A stretch of DNA of 19,309 nucleotides from an uncultured bacterium (GTDB lineage Bacteria; Cyanobacteriota; Vampirovibrionia; Gastranaerophilales; Gastranaerophilaceae): positions 1-19,309 of the forward strand of contig CANAXK010000008.1 of the NCBI GenBank assembly GCA_947365485.1, in the 5' to 3' direction. Shown in pieces: positions 1-6,181 of this stretch. Below the pieces are notes generated by a model. The model was not told where the DNA came from. It made no database searches and worked only from the letters and a program-made list of their open reading frames with translations. Position numbers and translations under genes: made by a program. Positions within the stretch are counted from its first letter, which is position 1; each line of letters begins with the position of its first letter.

Positions 1-355
1 CGTGTTCAATGCTAAGCCCGTAAGCTTTAGCAAACGACATAATCGCGCCAACCTGATAAACAACGAGCGCTTCAAGTTCGTCTTCTTTGAGTTCCACCGG
101 ACGGTAGCCGAATCCCTGAATATCGTTAAATCCGATGTGCGCACCGATTGCTACATTCTTTTCTTTAGCCTTAAGCATGGCTTCTTTTATTGTCATAGGG
201 TCACCAGCGTGAAATCCGCAGGAAATATTAACCGAGCTCACATAGTCTAAAAGCTCGTATTCCTGAACATTTTTGTATATCCCGTAAGCCTGCGCCAAAT
301 CGCAGTTAAAATCTATGTTCTTGATTGATTTTTTCTCTAAAACTTCCTGCATCAT
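1..355 (-). CDS. pxpA: LamB/YcsF family protein, 5-oxoprolinase subunit A (partial, 3' end outside window)
   Basis: I translated this from the minus strand; 118 residues are visible and the gene runs off the left edge. The family signature is clear: IDFNCDLAQAYG near residues 14-25, VNISCGFHAGDP near 43-54, then AIGAHIGFNDIQGFGYRP. These match the N-terminal half of PxpA, which with PxpB and PxpC hydrolyses 5-oxoproline (pyroglutamate) to glutamate using ATP in the cytoplasm. Start: tandem ATGs at 355 and 352, preceded by an AGGGAGA ribosome binding site about 4 nt upstream, so either ATG could serve. A TATAAT-like -10 lies at 378-383 on this strand, but I see no good -35. PxpB/PxpC partners are not in the window; they would be expected to the left. 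Confidence in the family is high. The exact substrate is taken from the family. Confidence 0.9.
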   Translation of the reverse strand, partial: MMQEVLEKKSIKNIDFNCDLAQAYGIYKNVQEYELLDYVSSVNISCGFHAGDPMTIKEAMLKAKEKNVAIGAHIGFNDIQGFGYRPVELKEDELEALVVYQVGAIMSFAKAYGLSIEH

Positions 356-481
356 ATTCTCCCTGTATTATAGTAAGATTATACAACTAAAAGAATATTT
401 TGCTAGATGGAAATCAAAAGAAAGTATACTAAAAAACCGGCATACGATATCGTTTGTTTTATCCTTACCCTTCTAATAATA

Positions 482-679
482 TTAGATATCACGTTCTCCC
501 AACAAATTAAGTATTTTTATTTGAGATTTAAATACAGGCTCCAACATAGCATGCATTGCGACAATTTCGTCAGATTTCGGCTCTTTATATTTGCACCAGA
601 ATATCAACGATAATAATAGAACACTTTTCCGGAGTTCAGTTTTAATTTCTCTAAATTGTTTTAACTTTAAGTTTTTCAT
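482..679 (-). CDS. small orphan protein, 65 aa, function unknown
   Basis: A 65-residue ORF, supported mainly by its start: AAAGGA (684-689) sits 4 nt upstream of the ATG, a good Shine-Dalgarno at normal spacing. The product is basic at the N-terminus (MKNLKLKQFREIKTELRK), has a short hydrophobic stretch (SVLLLSLIFW, about residues 19-28) and no motif I recognise. The hydrophobic run is too short for a confident membrane helix. It lies alone between pxpA and an XRE regulator gene. An overlapping plus-strand ORF at 407-613 has no ribosome binding site and is less likely. This could be a real small gene or a decayed remnant. Confidence 0.4.
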   Translation of the reverse strand: MKNLKLKQFREIKTELRKSVLLLSLIFWCKYKEPKSDEIVAMHAMLEPVFKSQIKILNLLGERDI

Positions 680-775
680 AACATCCTTTCTTAAAACTAA
701 CTTATAATTCCATAAAGGTTTTCAATTAGCAACTTAAGTATTCTTTTAGCTGTTAATTATATCAATGACACTTAC

Positions 776-781
776 TATAAT
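776..781 (+). promoter_or_regulatory. -10 box TATAAT 7 nt before the XRE gene ATG (leaderless start)
   Basis: A perfect TATAAT ends 7 nt before the ATG at 789, so transcription would begin at or next to the start codon. No Shine-Dalgarno precedes any of the candidate ATGs (765, 780, 789). The -35 is weak: TTAATT at 753-758 with a 17-nt spacer. The arrangement predicts a leaderless mRNA and picks 789 as the start. Confidence 0.5.
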
Positions 782-788
782 GTGTTAT

Positions 789-998
789 ATGGAGCAAAAA
801 TTTAGAGAAACATTAGCACTCAATTTAAAAATTGCAAGAATAAAAAATGGAATCACCCAAGACAAACTTGGTGAAATTACTGATATATCGACGAAACATA
901 TTACAAAAATTGAGAAAGCAAAGGTAACACCTAGCATATATCTGGTCTACAAAATTTCAAAAGCTCTAAATATATCAATCGACGAACTTTTAAAATAA
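789..998 (+). CDS. XRE-family helix-turn-helix transcriptional regulator, 69 aa
   Basis: A single Cro/C1-type HTH domain fills the protein: LNLKIARIKNGITQDKLGEI (helices 1-2), then DISTKHITKIEKAK (recognition helix and following turn), VTPSIYLVYKISKALNI and the typical ending SIDELLK. It is a cytoplasmic DNA-binding protein with no effector domain, as in many phage-type or toxin-antitoxin repressors and small autoregulators. The reading frame is open from 765, but I prefer ATG 789. It fits the domain start, and a TATAAT box ends 7 nt upstream, implying a leaderless transcript. The gene sits next to a non-coding stretch (1040-1195) with strong opposed promoters, which it might control; that link is inference. 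Confidence 0.85.
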   Translation: MEQKFRETLALNLKIARIKNGITQDKLGEITDISTKHITKIEKAKVTPSIYLVYKISKALNISIDELLK

Positions 999-1048
999 TC
1001 TTATTTTTTCATCTGCTTACAAGCGTAAAAAGAATATACATTAAAATA

Positions 1049-1077
1049 TAGACAAGTCAGTATTTTTATTATATAAT
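1049..1077 (+). promoter_or_regulatory. strong sigma70-type promoter for a small RNA
   Basis: -35 TAGACA (1049-1054), 17-nt spacer, perfect -10 TATAAT (1072-1077). Predicted transcription start is near 1084. No ORF with a ribosome binding site follows before the hairpin at 1119-1158, so the product is probably non-coding. Confidence 0.55.
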
Positions 1078-1083
1078 AGCAAC

Positions 1084-1170
1084 GCTATTCATAGCAGCAT
1101 TAAACATTTCTAAACTATTGTAGGGATTCACGGCACTTGTCTAAGGTGCCACCCTGCATTCTTATTATTT
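1084..1170 (+). ncRNA. candidate small RNA, about 85 nt, with its own promoter and terminator
   Basis: Three parts line up. A strong promoter predicts a start near 1084. A 5' hairpin GCTAT-TC-ATAGC occupies 1084-1095. After an A/U-rich single-stranded stretch comes a large terminator-like hairpin: TGTAGGG (1119-1125) pairs with CCCTGCA (1152-1158, one G-U pair), and inside it GGCAC (1132-1136) pairs with GTGCC (1146-1150). A moderately U-rich tract, TTCTTATTATTT, follows. No start codon with a Shine-Dalgarno is present, so I read it as a free-standing sRNA. A minus-strand promoter (1164-1192) would make an overlapping antisense transcript. Target and function cannot be told from the sequence. 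I do not recognise a known RNA family. Confidence 0.45.
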
Positions 1171-1192
1171 ACTATATTTTACAATTTGTCAA
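1164..1192 (-). promoter_or_regulatory. minus-strand sigma70-type promoter opposing the small RNA
   Basis: Read on the minus strand: perfect -35 TTGACA (1187-1192), 17-nt spacer, -10 AATAAT (1164-1169). Predicted start is near 1157, at the base of the sRNA terminator hairpin, so the two transcripts would overlap over about 70 nt. Only very short ORFs without ribosome binding sites follow. It begins directly after the end of fliI. Confidence 0.45.
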
Positions 1193-1200
1193 GCCGTAAC

Positions 1201-2526
1201 CTACCCGCCTCCGGCAAGCTGGTTCAGCTGCAACAGCGCACTTATCGTCTGGTCGTAGTCAAACTTGTCATCAGTTGATTGGCATAAAAACGTGTTAATA
1301 TCCCCCATCATTGCAATCGCCTTGTCACAAGCCGGGTCAGAGCCCTTCACATAAGCGCCGATGTTAATCAAATCTTCGTTCTTCTTATGAACAGCAAGCA
1401 GGTTTCTTAAAACACCTGCCGCACTTCGGTGCTCTTTAGAAGTCACATCCCCCATAACACGACTAAGCGATTGAAGCACATCCACAGCAGGATAGTGGTT
1501 CTTGTGAGCTAAATCACGTGAAAGCACAATGTGACCATCTAAGATACTTCTTGCCGTGTCGGAAATCGGCTCGTTAAAATCATCACCCTCAACAAGTACT
1601 GTGTAAAGACCCGTAATTGTCCCATATTCATTTGTTCCTGCCCGCTCCATAAGCTGTGGCATAAGCGCAAACACCGAAGGTGTATACCCTCTGGTTGCAG
1701 GAGGCTCGCCAATCGCAAGCCCAACTTCTCTTTGTGCCATCGCAATACGGGTAACACTGTCCAGCATGAACAGAACGTCCATTCCCTTGTCTCTAAAATA
1801 CTCGGCAATAGAAGTCGCAACAAACGCAGCCTTAATCTTAACCAGAGAAGGCTGTTCGGAAGTCGCTGCGATTACGATTGAGCGCTTCATACCTTCAGGC
1901 CCAAGGATTTCTTCAATAAATTCCTTAACCTCACGTCCGCGTTCGCCAATCAGCGCAATAACGTTCAAATCCGCCGTCGTGTTTTTTGCCATCATACCAA
2001 TTGTCGTACTCTTACCAACACCGGAGCCCGCAAAAATCCCCATTCTTTGACCTTTTCCCACGGTCATAAACCCGTCGATTGACCTTATGCCAAGTGAAAG
2101 CGGCTCCGAGATTCGTTTACGCTTAAGCGGATTAATCGCGTCAGCCTTTGTTGAGCGTTATTCTGAAAACCTTATATCTCCAAGAGTGTCAATCGGGTTC
2201 CCGAGCCCGTCAAGCACGCGCCCGATAAGCTGGGTGCCAACCCCGATTCTCATTGCCCCGCCTGTATTCACAACAAGTGCGCCCGGGCGGATTCCATCAG
2301 GAGAAGCCAAGGGCATTAAAAGGATTTTGTCGCTCTTAAACCCCACGACCTCGGCCATTGTCGGGGTGTCGTTATAGTCGTTGTAGATGTAGCACAGGTC
2401 GCCGATTGAAGATTTCGGGCCGTCTGATTCAATCGTAAGCCCGATAATCTCGGTGATTTTTCCGATTTCCTTAATAGTCTGTGTGCTATTAATTATGTCT
2501 AAATACTTATTCTTGTCCCAGCTCAT
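1201..2526 (-). pseudogene. fliI: flagellar export ATPase FliI, interrupted by an in-frame TAA stop
   Basis: FliI is the ATPase that, with FliH, delivers substrates to the flagellar type III export gate. The whole reading frame is 441 codons, the normal family length, but codon 123 (2158-2160) is TAA. Sequence on both sides is in the same frame and FliI-like: before it GRVLDGLGNPID, after it NPLKRKRISEPLSLGIRSID, so this is a nonsense codon and not a frameshift. The ATPase half keeps Walker A (GSGVGKST, 167-174), GERGREV with the catalytic Glu near 195, and Walker B ending LDS (Asp near 256). The first start codon after the stop is ATG 2067, which would lose the 30-residue linker and has no convincing ribosome binding site. 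The ATG at 2526 overlaps the end of fliH. It may be a true mutation, an assembly or sequencing error, or readthrough; I cannot tell which. Confidence 0.85.
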
Positions 2527-3265
2527 CGTCTACGCCCGTTAACATTTTTTCGGCAATCTCTGCAATCTGTCTTGAAATCCTTGAATCAAGCCGGGTTTTG
2601 AGTGTCTCAACAATAACCCCGTCAGGTGAAAGCGAGTTGTCTTCAAGAATCTTAAGCGTCTCAAGTTTCGGAAACTCCTGCCTCAATTCCGGTACAAGAT
2701 TATTAATATTCTCAACCAGCTTTGGATTCACAATAATTGTAATGCTTTCCTTGTCATGAAGCTCCCGTATCGCATCAACCGTAATCCTGTGTAGAACTTC
2801 GTCATCAAAAGACAGGTGGCAGACCTTGTCTGCAATCGTAGAAACCAAATCCACAATATCGCGCGAAGCTGATTCAATTATGTTATTCTTAATTTCGAAC
2901 GAGCTGGAAGAGAGTGTATCCAGAGACTTAAATCCCTCAACCGCGTCGTTTTGGAATTTATAGAGTCCGTCTTGTTCGCCTTTTGCAAACCCTTCCTGAT
3001 AAGCCTGATTTTTGATTGTTTCGTATTCCTGTTCGCCTCGTTTACGCGCCTCCTCAATGATTCTGGAGGCTTCTGTATTAGCTGTTTCAACAACGATTCT
3101 GGACTTGTTTTCCGCAGCAGAGATTATCTGGCGCGCTTTTTCATCAGTCTCCTGAATGATTTGCTGGATTTTGGCCTGCTGTCTGGTCACACCGGATTGT
3201 TCAATCGGGAGCACAAAGTTGTCTCCCATCTGGATATTCTGACCTATTATTCTTTTGCTACTCAA
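2507..3265 (-). CDS. fliH: flagellar assembly protein FliH
   Basis: A 252-residue protein placed between fliG and fliI, as in standard flagellar operons. FliH is the cytoplasmic stator-like partner of FliI in the export apparatus. Visible architecture: a long charged coiled coil (about residues 30-95, with KARQIISAAENKSRIVVETA and IIEEARKRGEQEYETI), the FliH-type motif AYQEGFAKGEQDG near 88-100, then the C-terminal FliH/V-ATPase-E-like domain ending in SPDGVIVETLKTRLDSRIS. The frame begins with TTG at 3265, which overlaps the fliG stop; a GAGGA lies about 9 nt upstream. An internal ATG (residue 13) is a weaker alternative. The 3' end overlaps the fliI start by 20 nt, implying translational coupling. 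Gene order and motifs make this call firm; sequence conservation in the family is low. Confidence 0.88.
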   Translation of the reverse strand: MSSKRIIGQNIQMGDNFVLPIEQSGVTRQQAKIQQIIQETDEKARQIISAAENKSRIVVETANTEASRIIEEARKRGEQEYETIKNQAYQEGFAKGEQDGLYKFQNDAVEGFKSLDTLSSSSFEIKNNIIESASRDIVDLVSTIADKVCHLSFDDEVLHRITVDAIRELHDKESITIIVNPKLVENINNLVPELRQEFPKLETLKILEDNSLSPDGVIVETLKTRLDSRISRQIAEIAEKMLTGVDDELGQE

Positions 3266-4307
3266 TTAATTCGTCCTCAACACTTGCACGAGTAATAGTG
3301 ATTTCGCCTGTCGCTTCAAGAGTTCTGATAGCGTTAACAATAGCAGTCTGTGCTTCCTGAACCTCTTTGGCTCTGACAGGTCCGAGGTATTCCATATCGT
3401 CGGTAAGCATCTGGCGCGCTCTTTCTGACATGTTCTTGAAGATTTTTTCTTTGATTTCTTCTTTTGTACCCTTGAGCGCAAGTGCAAGTTGCTTTGTATC
3501 GATTTCGCGGAGAAGTCTCTGGATAGATCTGTCGTCGAGGATAATAATGTCTTCGAATACGAACATGAGGTCGCGGACTTCCTGAGCCATTTTCTGGTTC
3601 TCGATGTCGAGCCATTCCATGATGTTCTTTTCTGTGCCTCTGTCGCAGCAGTTCAGGATGTTTGCAAGAGATTCCACACCACCAGCATTTGAAAAATCGT
3701 TAACAAGCAATGCAGAGAATTTGCGCTGCACAATGTCTTCAATCGTCGAAAGGATTTCCGGGTTAGTCGGTGTCATATCCGCGATTCGCATTGATACGAC
3801 CGCCTGAACATCAGGAGGAAGAAACGCAAGTACCTGCGCTGCAAGCTCCGGTCTCAAATACGCAAGAATCAACGCAAGGAGCTGCGGATTTTCAGAAGAA
3901 AACGTGTTTGCAAGCTGGGATGGGTCAGCTTCGTTAAGGAAGAAGAACGGATTTGTGTTAACCATTGAGTTAACCCGTTCAAGAAGTTTTGCTGCTTCTG
4001 CTTCACCATAAGTCTGGATAAGGAGCTGTCTTGCATACCCGACACCGCCTTGTGCAATGTAGTTTTTAGCCTGAAACACTGTTTTAAACTCGTTCAAGAC
4101 ATCGTTCAAATCCTCGTCAGAAACCTTGCCAAGATTCGCAATATCAAGCGTGATTTGCTCCAGAAGCTCATCTTCTTTGATGTTTTTCAGGATTTCAGAA
4201 GCCGTAGCAGGCCCGAGAGCAATCAAAAGCGCCGCGACCTTCTGGCTAGGACGCGTAATGACCTTTTTTGCTTCTTCCTTAGCTTTTTTTATATCTTCTA
4301 TGCCCAT
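3258..4307 (-). CDS. fliG: flagellar motor switch protein FliG
   Basis: FliG (349 aa, slightly longer than the usual 330-345) forms the rotor ring that binds FliF and senses MotA torque and CheY-P-driven switching through FliM/FliN. The N-terminal domain begins QKVAALLIALGPATASEIL. The middle domain carries SENPQLLALILAYL (the EHPQ motif as ENPQ) and the hydrophobic patch region. The C-terminal domain has the torque charges in FEDIIILDDRSIQRLLREID and MSERARQMLTDDMEYLGPVR, ending VNAIRTLEATGEI. The ATG at 4307 has only a weak, distant GGA upstream, so expression may depend on coupling or on the element lying in the fliF-fliG gap. It overlaps fliH by 8 nt. The gene is intact, in contrast to fliI. 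Confidence 0.97.
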   Translation of the reverse strand: MGIEDIKKAKEEAKKVITRPSQKVAALLIALGPATASEILKNIKEDELLEQITLDIANLGKVSDEDLNDVLNEFKTVFQAKNYIAQGGVGYARQLLIQTYGEAEAAKLLERVNSMVNTNPFFFLNEADPSQLANTFSSENPQLLALILAYLRPELAAQVLAFLPPDVQAVVSMRIADMTPTNPEILSTIEDIVQRKFSALLVNDFSNAGGVESLANILNCCDRGTEKNIMEWLDIENQKMAQEVRDLMFVFEDIIILDDRSIQRLLREIDTKQLALALKGTKEEIKEKIFKNMSERARQMLTDDMEYLGPVRAKEVQEAQTAIVNAIRTLEATGEITITRASVEDELIE

Positions 4308-4330
4308 TTGGTTTTATTTTTCCTATTAGT

Positions 4331-4418
4331 AGTTTTACCATTGAGGGAGACTTGTATCCTTGTTTCTCACCTGTAGTGCCTCGATTGTCTCCCGACCAAT
4401 CTCCTACGTGCGTAGCAC
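4331..4418 (-). repeat. structured intergenic element, copy B (fliF-fliG gap)
   Basis: On the coding strand of the flagellar operon this element begins 1 nt after the fliF stop with GTGCTACGCACGTA (4405-4418). It continues to GGGAGAC (4387-4393), a 35-nt loop, and the complementary GTCTCCC (4345-4351) followed by TCAAT. A second copy lies at 9283-9370 with the same spacing throughout and no gaps, and with the stem changed in a compensatory way (GGCAGAC/GTCTGCC). The element fills nearly all of the space between fliF and fliG. Its nature is unknown to me. Confidence 0.6.
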
Positions 4419-5957
4419 TTAGTCTCTAATAAATGAAGTTAATAGCTTGGCTGCTTCTTCAGGTGCTGCCATGATTGTTTCGTTCAACTCATTTATGCTC
4501 TGTTCTTTTTGAGACTTTATCTCTCTTCTATTAAACTCAAGCCTTGGAGATTCCTCTTCTACATCAATTTCTTCCGGCTGACGCTCTATCAACTCTTCTG
4601 CATGCATCTTAGGCTTTGCTGAAGGAAGCTTTGCAACAAATGTCTTTAGAATATAAAGCGCAAAGCAACCGAGAATCAGCACAATCACAAGCGGAATTAC
4701 AGAAGATGTAATAAAGTAAACTGTTCGCTCGCGCTGGTACTGCTTGTTGAACTCTTCCTGAGCCAGCTTGTCAATCGTAGCACCCTCAAACTGGAGCCCT
4801 GAAACAGAGATTACGTCGCCCCTTGAATAATCAACCCCGGAAGCTGAAAGTACAAGGTTCTTCAACTCGTCTTTTTCAGCATCGGTCAAAATTTTGTTAA
4901 CCGCAACCGCGATAGAAAGCCTCTTCACCGTACCAGGTGCGTAAACCACCTGCTTAACTTCTTTTGTCACGTTGTAATTCACGGATGTTTTTTGTTTTGA
5001 ATAATTAAGATTCCTCTGGTTTACGTTGTTCGGATTAGGAACATTATTAGGGTTTTCGTAGGTCTCAATTTCAGTCTGGGAGCTTGTCACAACGCCCTGA
5101 TCTTTACCCTCGAGCGGAATATAGCTTTCAATAGTTGCTTTTGCAGAATTGAAATCTATATCAGCATTAACCTGAACAGACACGTTTCCCTTGCCCACAA
5201 TCTTTTCGAGAACATCAGCAACTTTTTTTGCCGTATCTTTTTCAAGATTGCCCTTGAAGCTCTCCATGTCAGTGGAGTTTTTAGAAGTCTCGTCAGAAAG
5301 GCTGTTTCCGTTCTGGTCAGTGATGAACACCTGCTCAGGAGTCATTCTCGGAACAGAGTAAGCAACGAGATTTTTAATAGCCTTGACCTGCGAGCTTTTT
5401 ATCTTGTATCCCGGCTCCAAAACCAGCACTACAGAGGCTGTAGGTTTTGTGTCGTTGTCGTCGAAGATAGAGCGTTCAGGTTCTGCAAGCTGAACTCTTG
5501 CGTATTTCACGCCCTGAATTTTTTCGATTGAGCGGGTAAGTTCGCCCTGAAAAATTCTTTGTCTTGTCAGTTTGTTTTTGAAATCAGTTGAGCCGAGCTG
5601 CATGTCGTCGAGAAGTTCAAAACCTGTGTCGTCGTTTTTAATCAGGTCGTTTTCTGCAACAAAAACCCGCATGTCGTCTCTTAGTTTTGAAGGTACGAGA
5701 ATTGTTTTATGGTCTTCTGATACTTTGTATCTGTACCCGTTTTTCTTCATACCTTCAACAATGCTTATTGCGTTGACTTCGTTCAAGTCAGAATATAAAA
5801 CAACCCAGTCCGGCTCCATTGCTTTTGATAGGAAAAACGAAGCTGCTGCAATCGTCACAACGATTAATGCAAGCATGCCAAGCTTCTGGTTCCCGTCTAA
5901 GCCGTTCCAGAGTTTCTTCACGTCATTAGCTAACAGTGCAAAATAATTATTTTCCAT
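4419..5957 (-). CDS. fliF: flagellar MS-ring protein FliF
   Basis: FliF builds the MS ring in the inner membrane, the base of the flagellar rotor and housing of the export gate. The protein has 512 residues from the ATG at 5957, chosen because GGGGAG sits 3 nt before it; the open frame extends 5 codons further to a GTG that would overlap this ribosome binding site. Layout: first membrane helix about 27-45 (LGMLALIVVTIAAASFFLS), the YscJ-type ring-building domain with TRQRIFQGELTRSIEKIQGV and RVQLAEPE, a periplasmic FliF_C domain, second helix about 413-437, and a cytoplasmic tail ending in the FliG-binding helix NETIMAAPEEAAKLLTSFIRD region. First gene of the fliFGHI operon; fliE is not upstream. 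Confidence 0.97.
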   Translation of the reverse strand: MENNYFALLANDVKKLWNGLDGNQKLGMLALIVVTIAAASFFLSKAMEPDWVVLYSDLNEVNAISIVEGMKKNGYRYKVSEDHKTILVPSKLRDDMRVFVAENDLIKNDDTGFELLDDMQLGSTDFKNKLTRQRIFQGELTRSIEKIQGVKYARVQLAEPERSIFDDNDTKPTASVVLVLEPGYKIKSSQVKAIKNLVAYSVPRMTPEQVFITDQNGNSLSDETSKNSTDMESFKGNLEKDTAKKVADVLEKIVGKGNVSVQVNADIDFNSAKATIESYIPLEGKDQGVVTSSQTEIETYENPNNVPNPNNVNQRNLNYSKQKTSVNYNVTKEVKQVVYAPGTVKRLSIAVAVNKILTDAEKDELKNLVLSASGVDYSRGDVISVSGLQFEGATIDKLAQEEFNKQYQRERTVYFITSSVIPLVIVLILGCFALYILKTFVAKLPSAKPKMHAEELIERQPEEIDVEEESPRLEFNRREIKSQKEQSINELNETIMAAPEEAAKLLTSFIRD

Positions 5958-5987
5958 GTACTCCCCGCGCACAATTACTCAATATAT

Positions 5988-6016
5988 ATAATATCCTAAC
6001 AGAAAAATCTTTTCAA
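5988..6016 (-). promoter_or_regulatory. sigma70-type promoter of the fliFGHI operon
   Basis: On the minus strand: -35 TTGAAA (6011-6016), 17-nt spacer, -10 TATTAT (5988-5993), giving a leader of roughly 24 nt before fliF. I see no sigma28-type or sigma54-type motif. A palindrome at 6041-6053 lies about 25 nt upstream of the -35, in an activator-like position. Confidence 0.55.
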
Positions 6017-6040
6017 ATTGTAAACATTTATAACGCAGGA

Positions 6041-6053
6041 GCTCAAATTGAGC
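6041..6053. promoter_or_regulatory. 13-bp palindrome upstream of the fliF promoter
   Basis: GCTCAA-A-TTGAGC is a perfect inverted repeat with a 1-nt centre. It is extended by AACGC on one side and GCGTT on the other, with an AGGA bulge between. It is a plausible regulator binding site for the flagellar promoter, or the start of the adjoining repeat. No binding protein can be named. Confidence 0.35.
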
Positions 6054-6055
6054 GC

Positions 6056-6165
6056 GTTCCCTCCCTGGATGGGGAGGGTTAGGGTGGGGTACAGCCTTCT
6101 GTGCAAGGATTTCAGGAACTTGGGGTTGCCCCCTCACCCCAGCCCTCTCCCTAAAGAGAGGGGGT
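6056..6165. repeat. inverted pair of CCCTCACCCC/CCCTCTCC palindromic repeats
   Basis: Two copies of one short repeat face each other around about 45 nt of spacer. The left copy reads CCCTCCCTGGATGGGGAGGG followed by TTAGGGTGGGG. The right copy reads CCCCCTCACCCCAGCCCTCT and continues with CCCTAAAGAGAGGGGG. The right copy folds by itself (CCCTCTC 6143-6149 with GAGAGGG 6156-6162), and the pair can fold into a longer hairpin, as in BIME/REP-type elements. It lies between the stops and starts of the nodT-like and fliF genes. Relatives occur at 9372-9471, 14178-14236 and 18185-18270. Confidence 0.6.
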
Positions 6166-6181
6166 TAGTGCTAAAGTAGCT

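Noticed and set aside
407..613. Plus-strand 68-aa ORF with a hydrophobic stretch
   Set aside because: No ribosome binding site or promoter, and it overlaps the minus-strand ORF at 482-679, which has a good one.
1140..1158. T-box-like GGGTGGCACC on the minus strand
   Set aside because: The predicted transcript starts only a few nucleotides upstream, so there is no room for a specifier stem, and no amino-acid or tRNA-synthetase gene follows.
2067..2160. Frameshift in fliI
   Set aside because: Hand translation shows both halves in the same frame with only a TAA between them, so it is a nonsense codon.
4331..4418. c-di-GMP or other known riboswitch in the fliF-fliG gap
   Set aside because: The sequence lacks the conserved core of the c-di-GMP-I class and of other riboswitches I could compare by memory.
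5958..5972. GTG start five codons upstream for fliF
   Set aside because: This region contains the GGGGAG ribosome binding site for the ATG at 5957.
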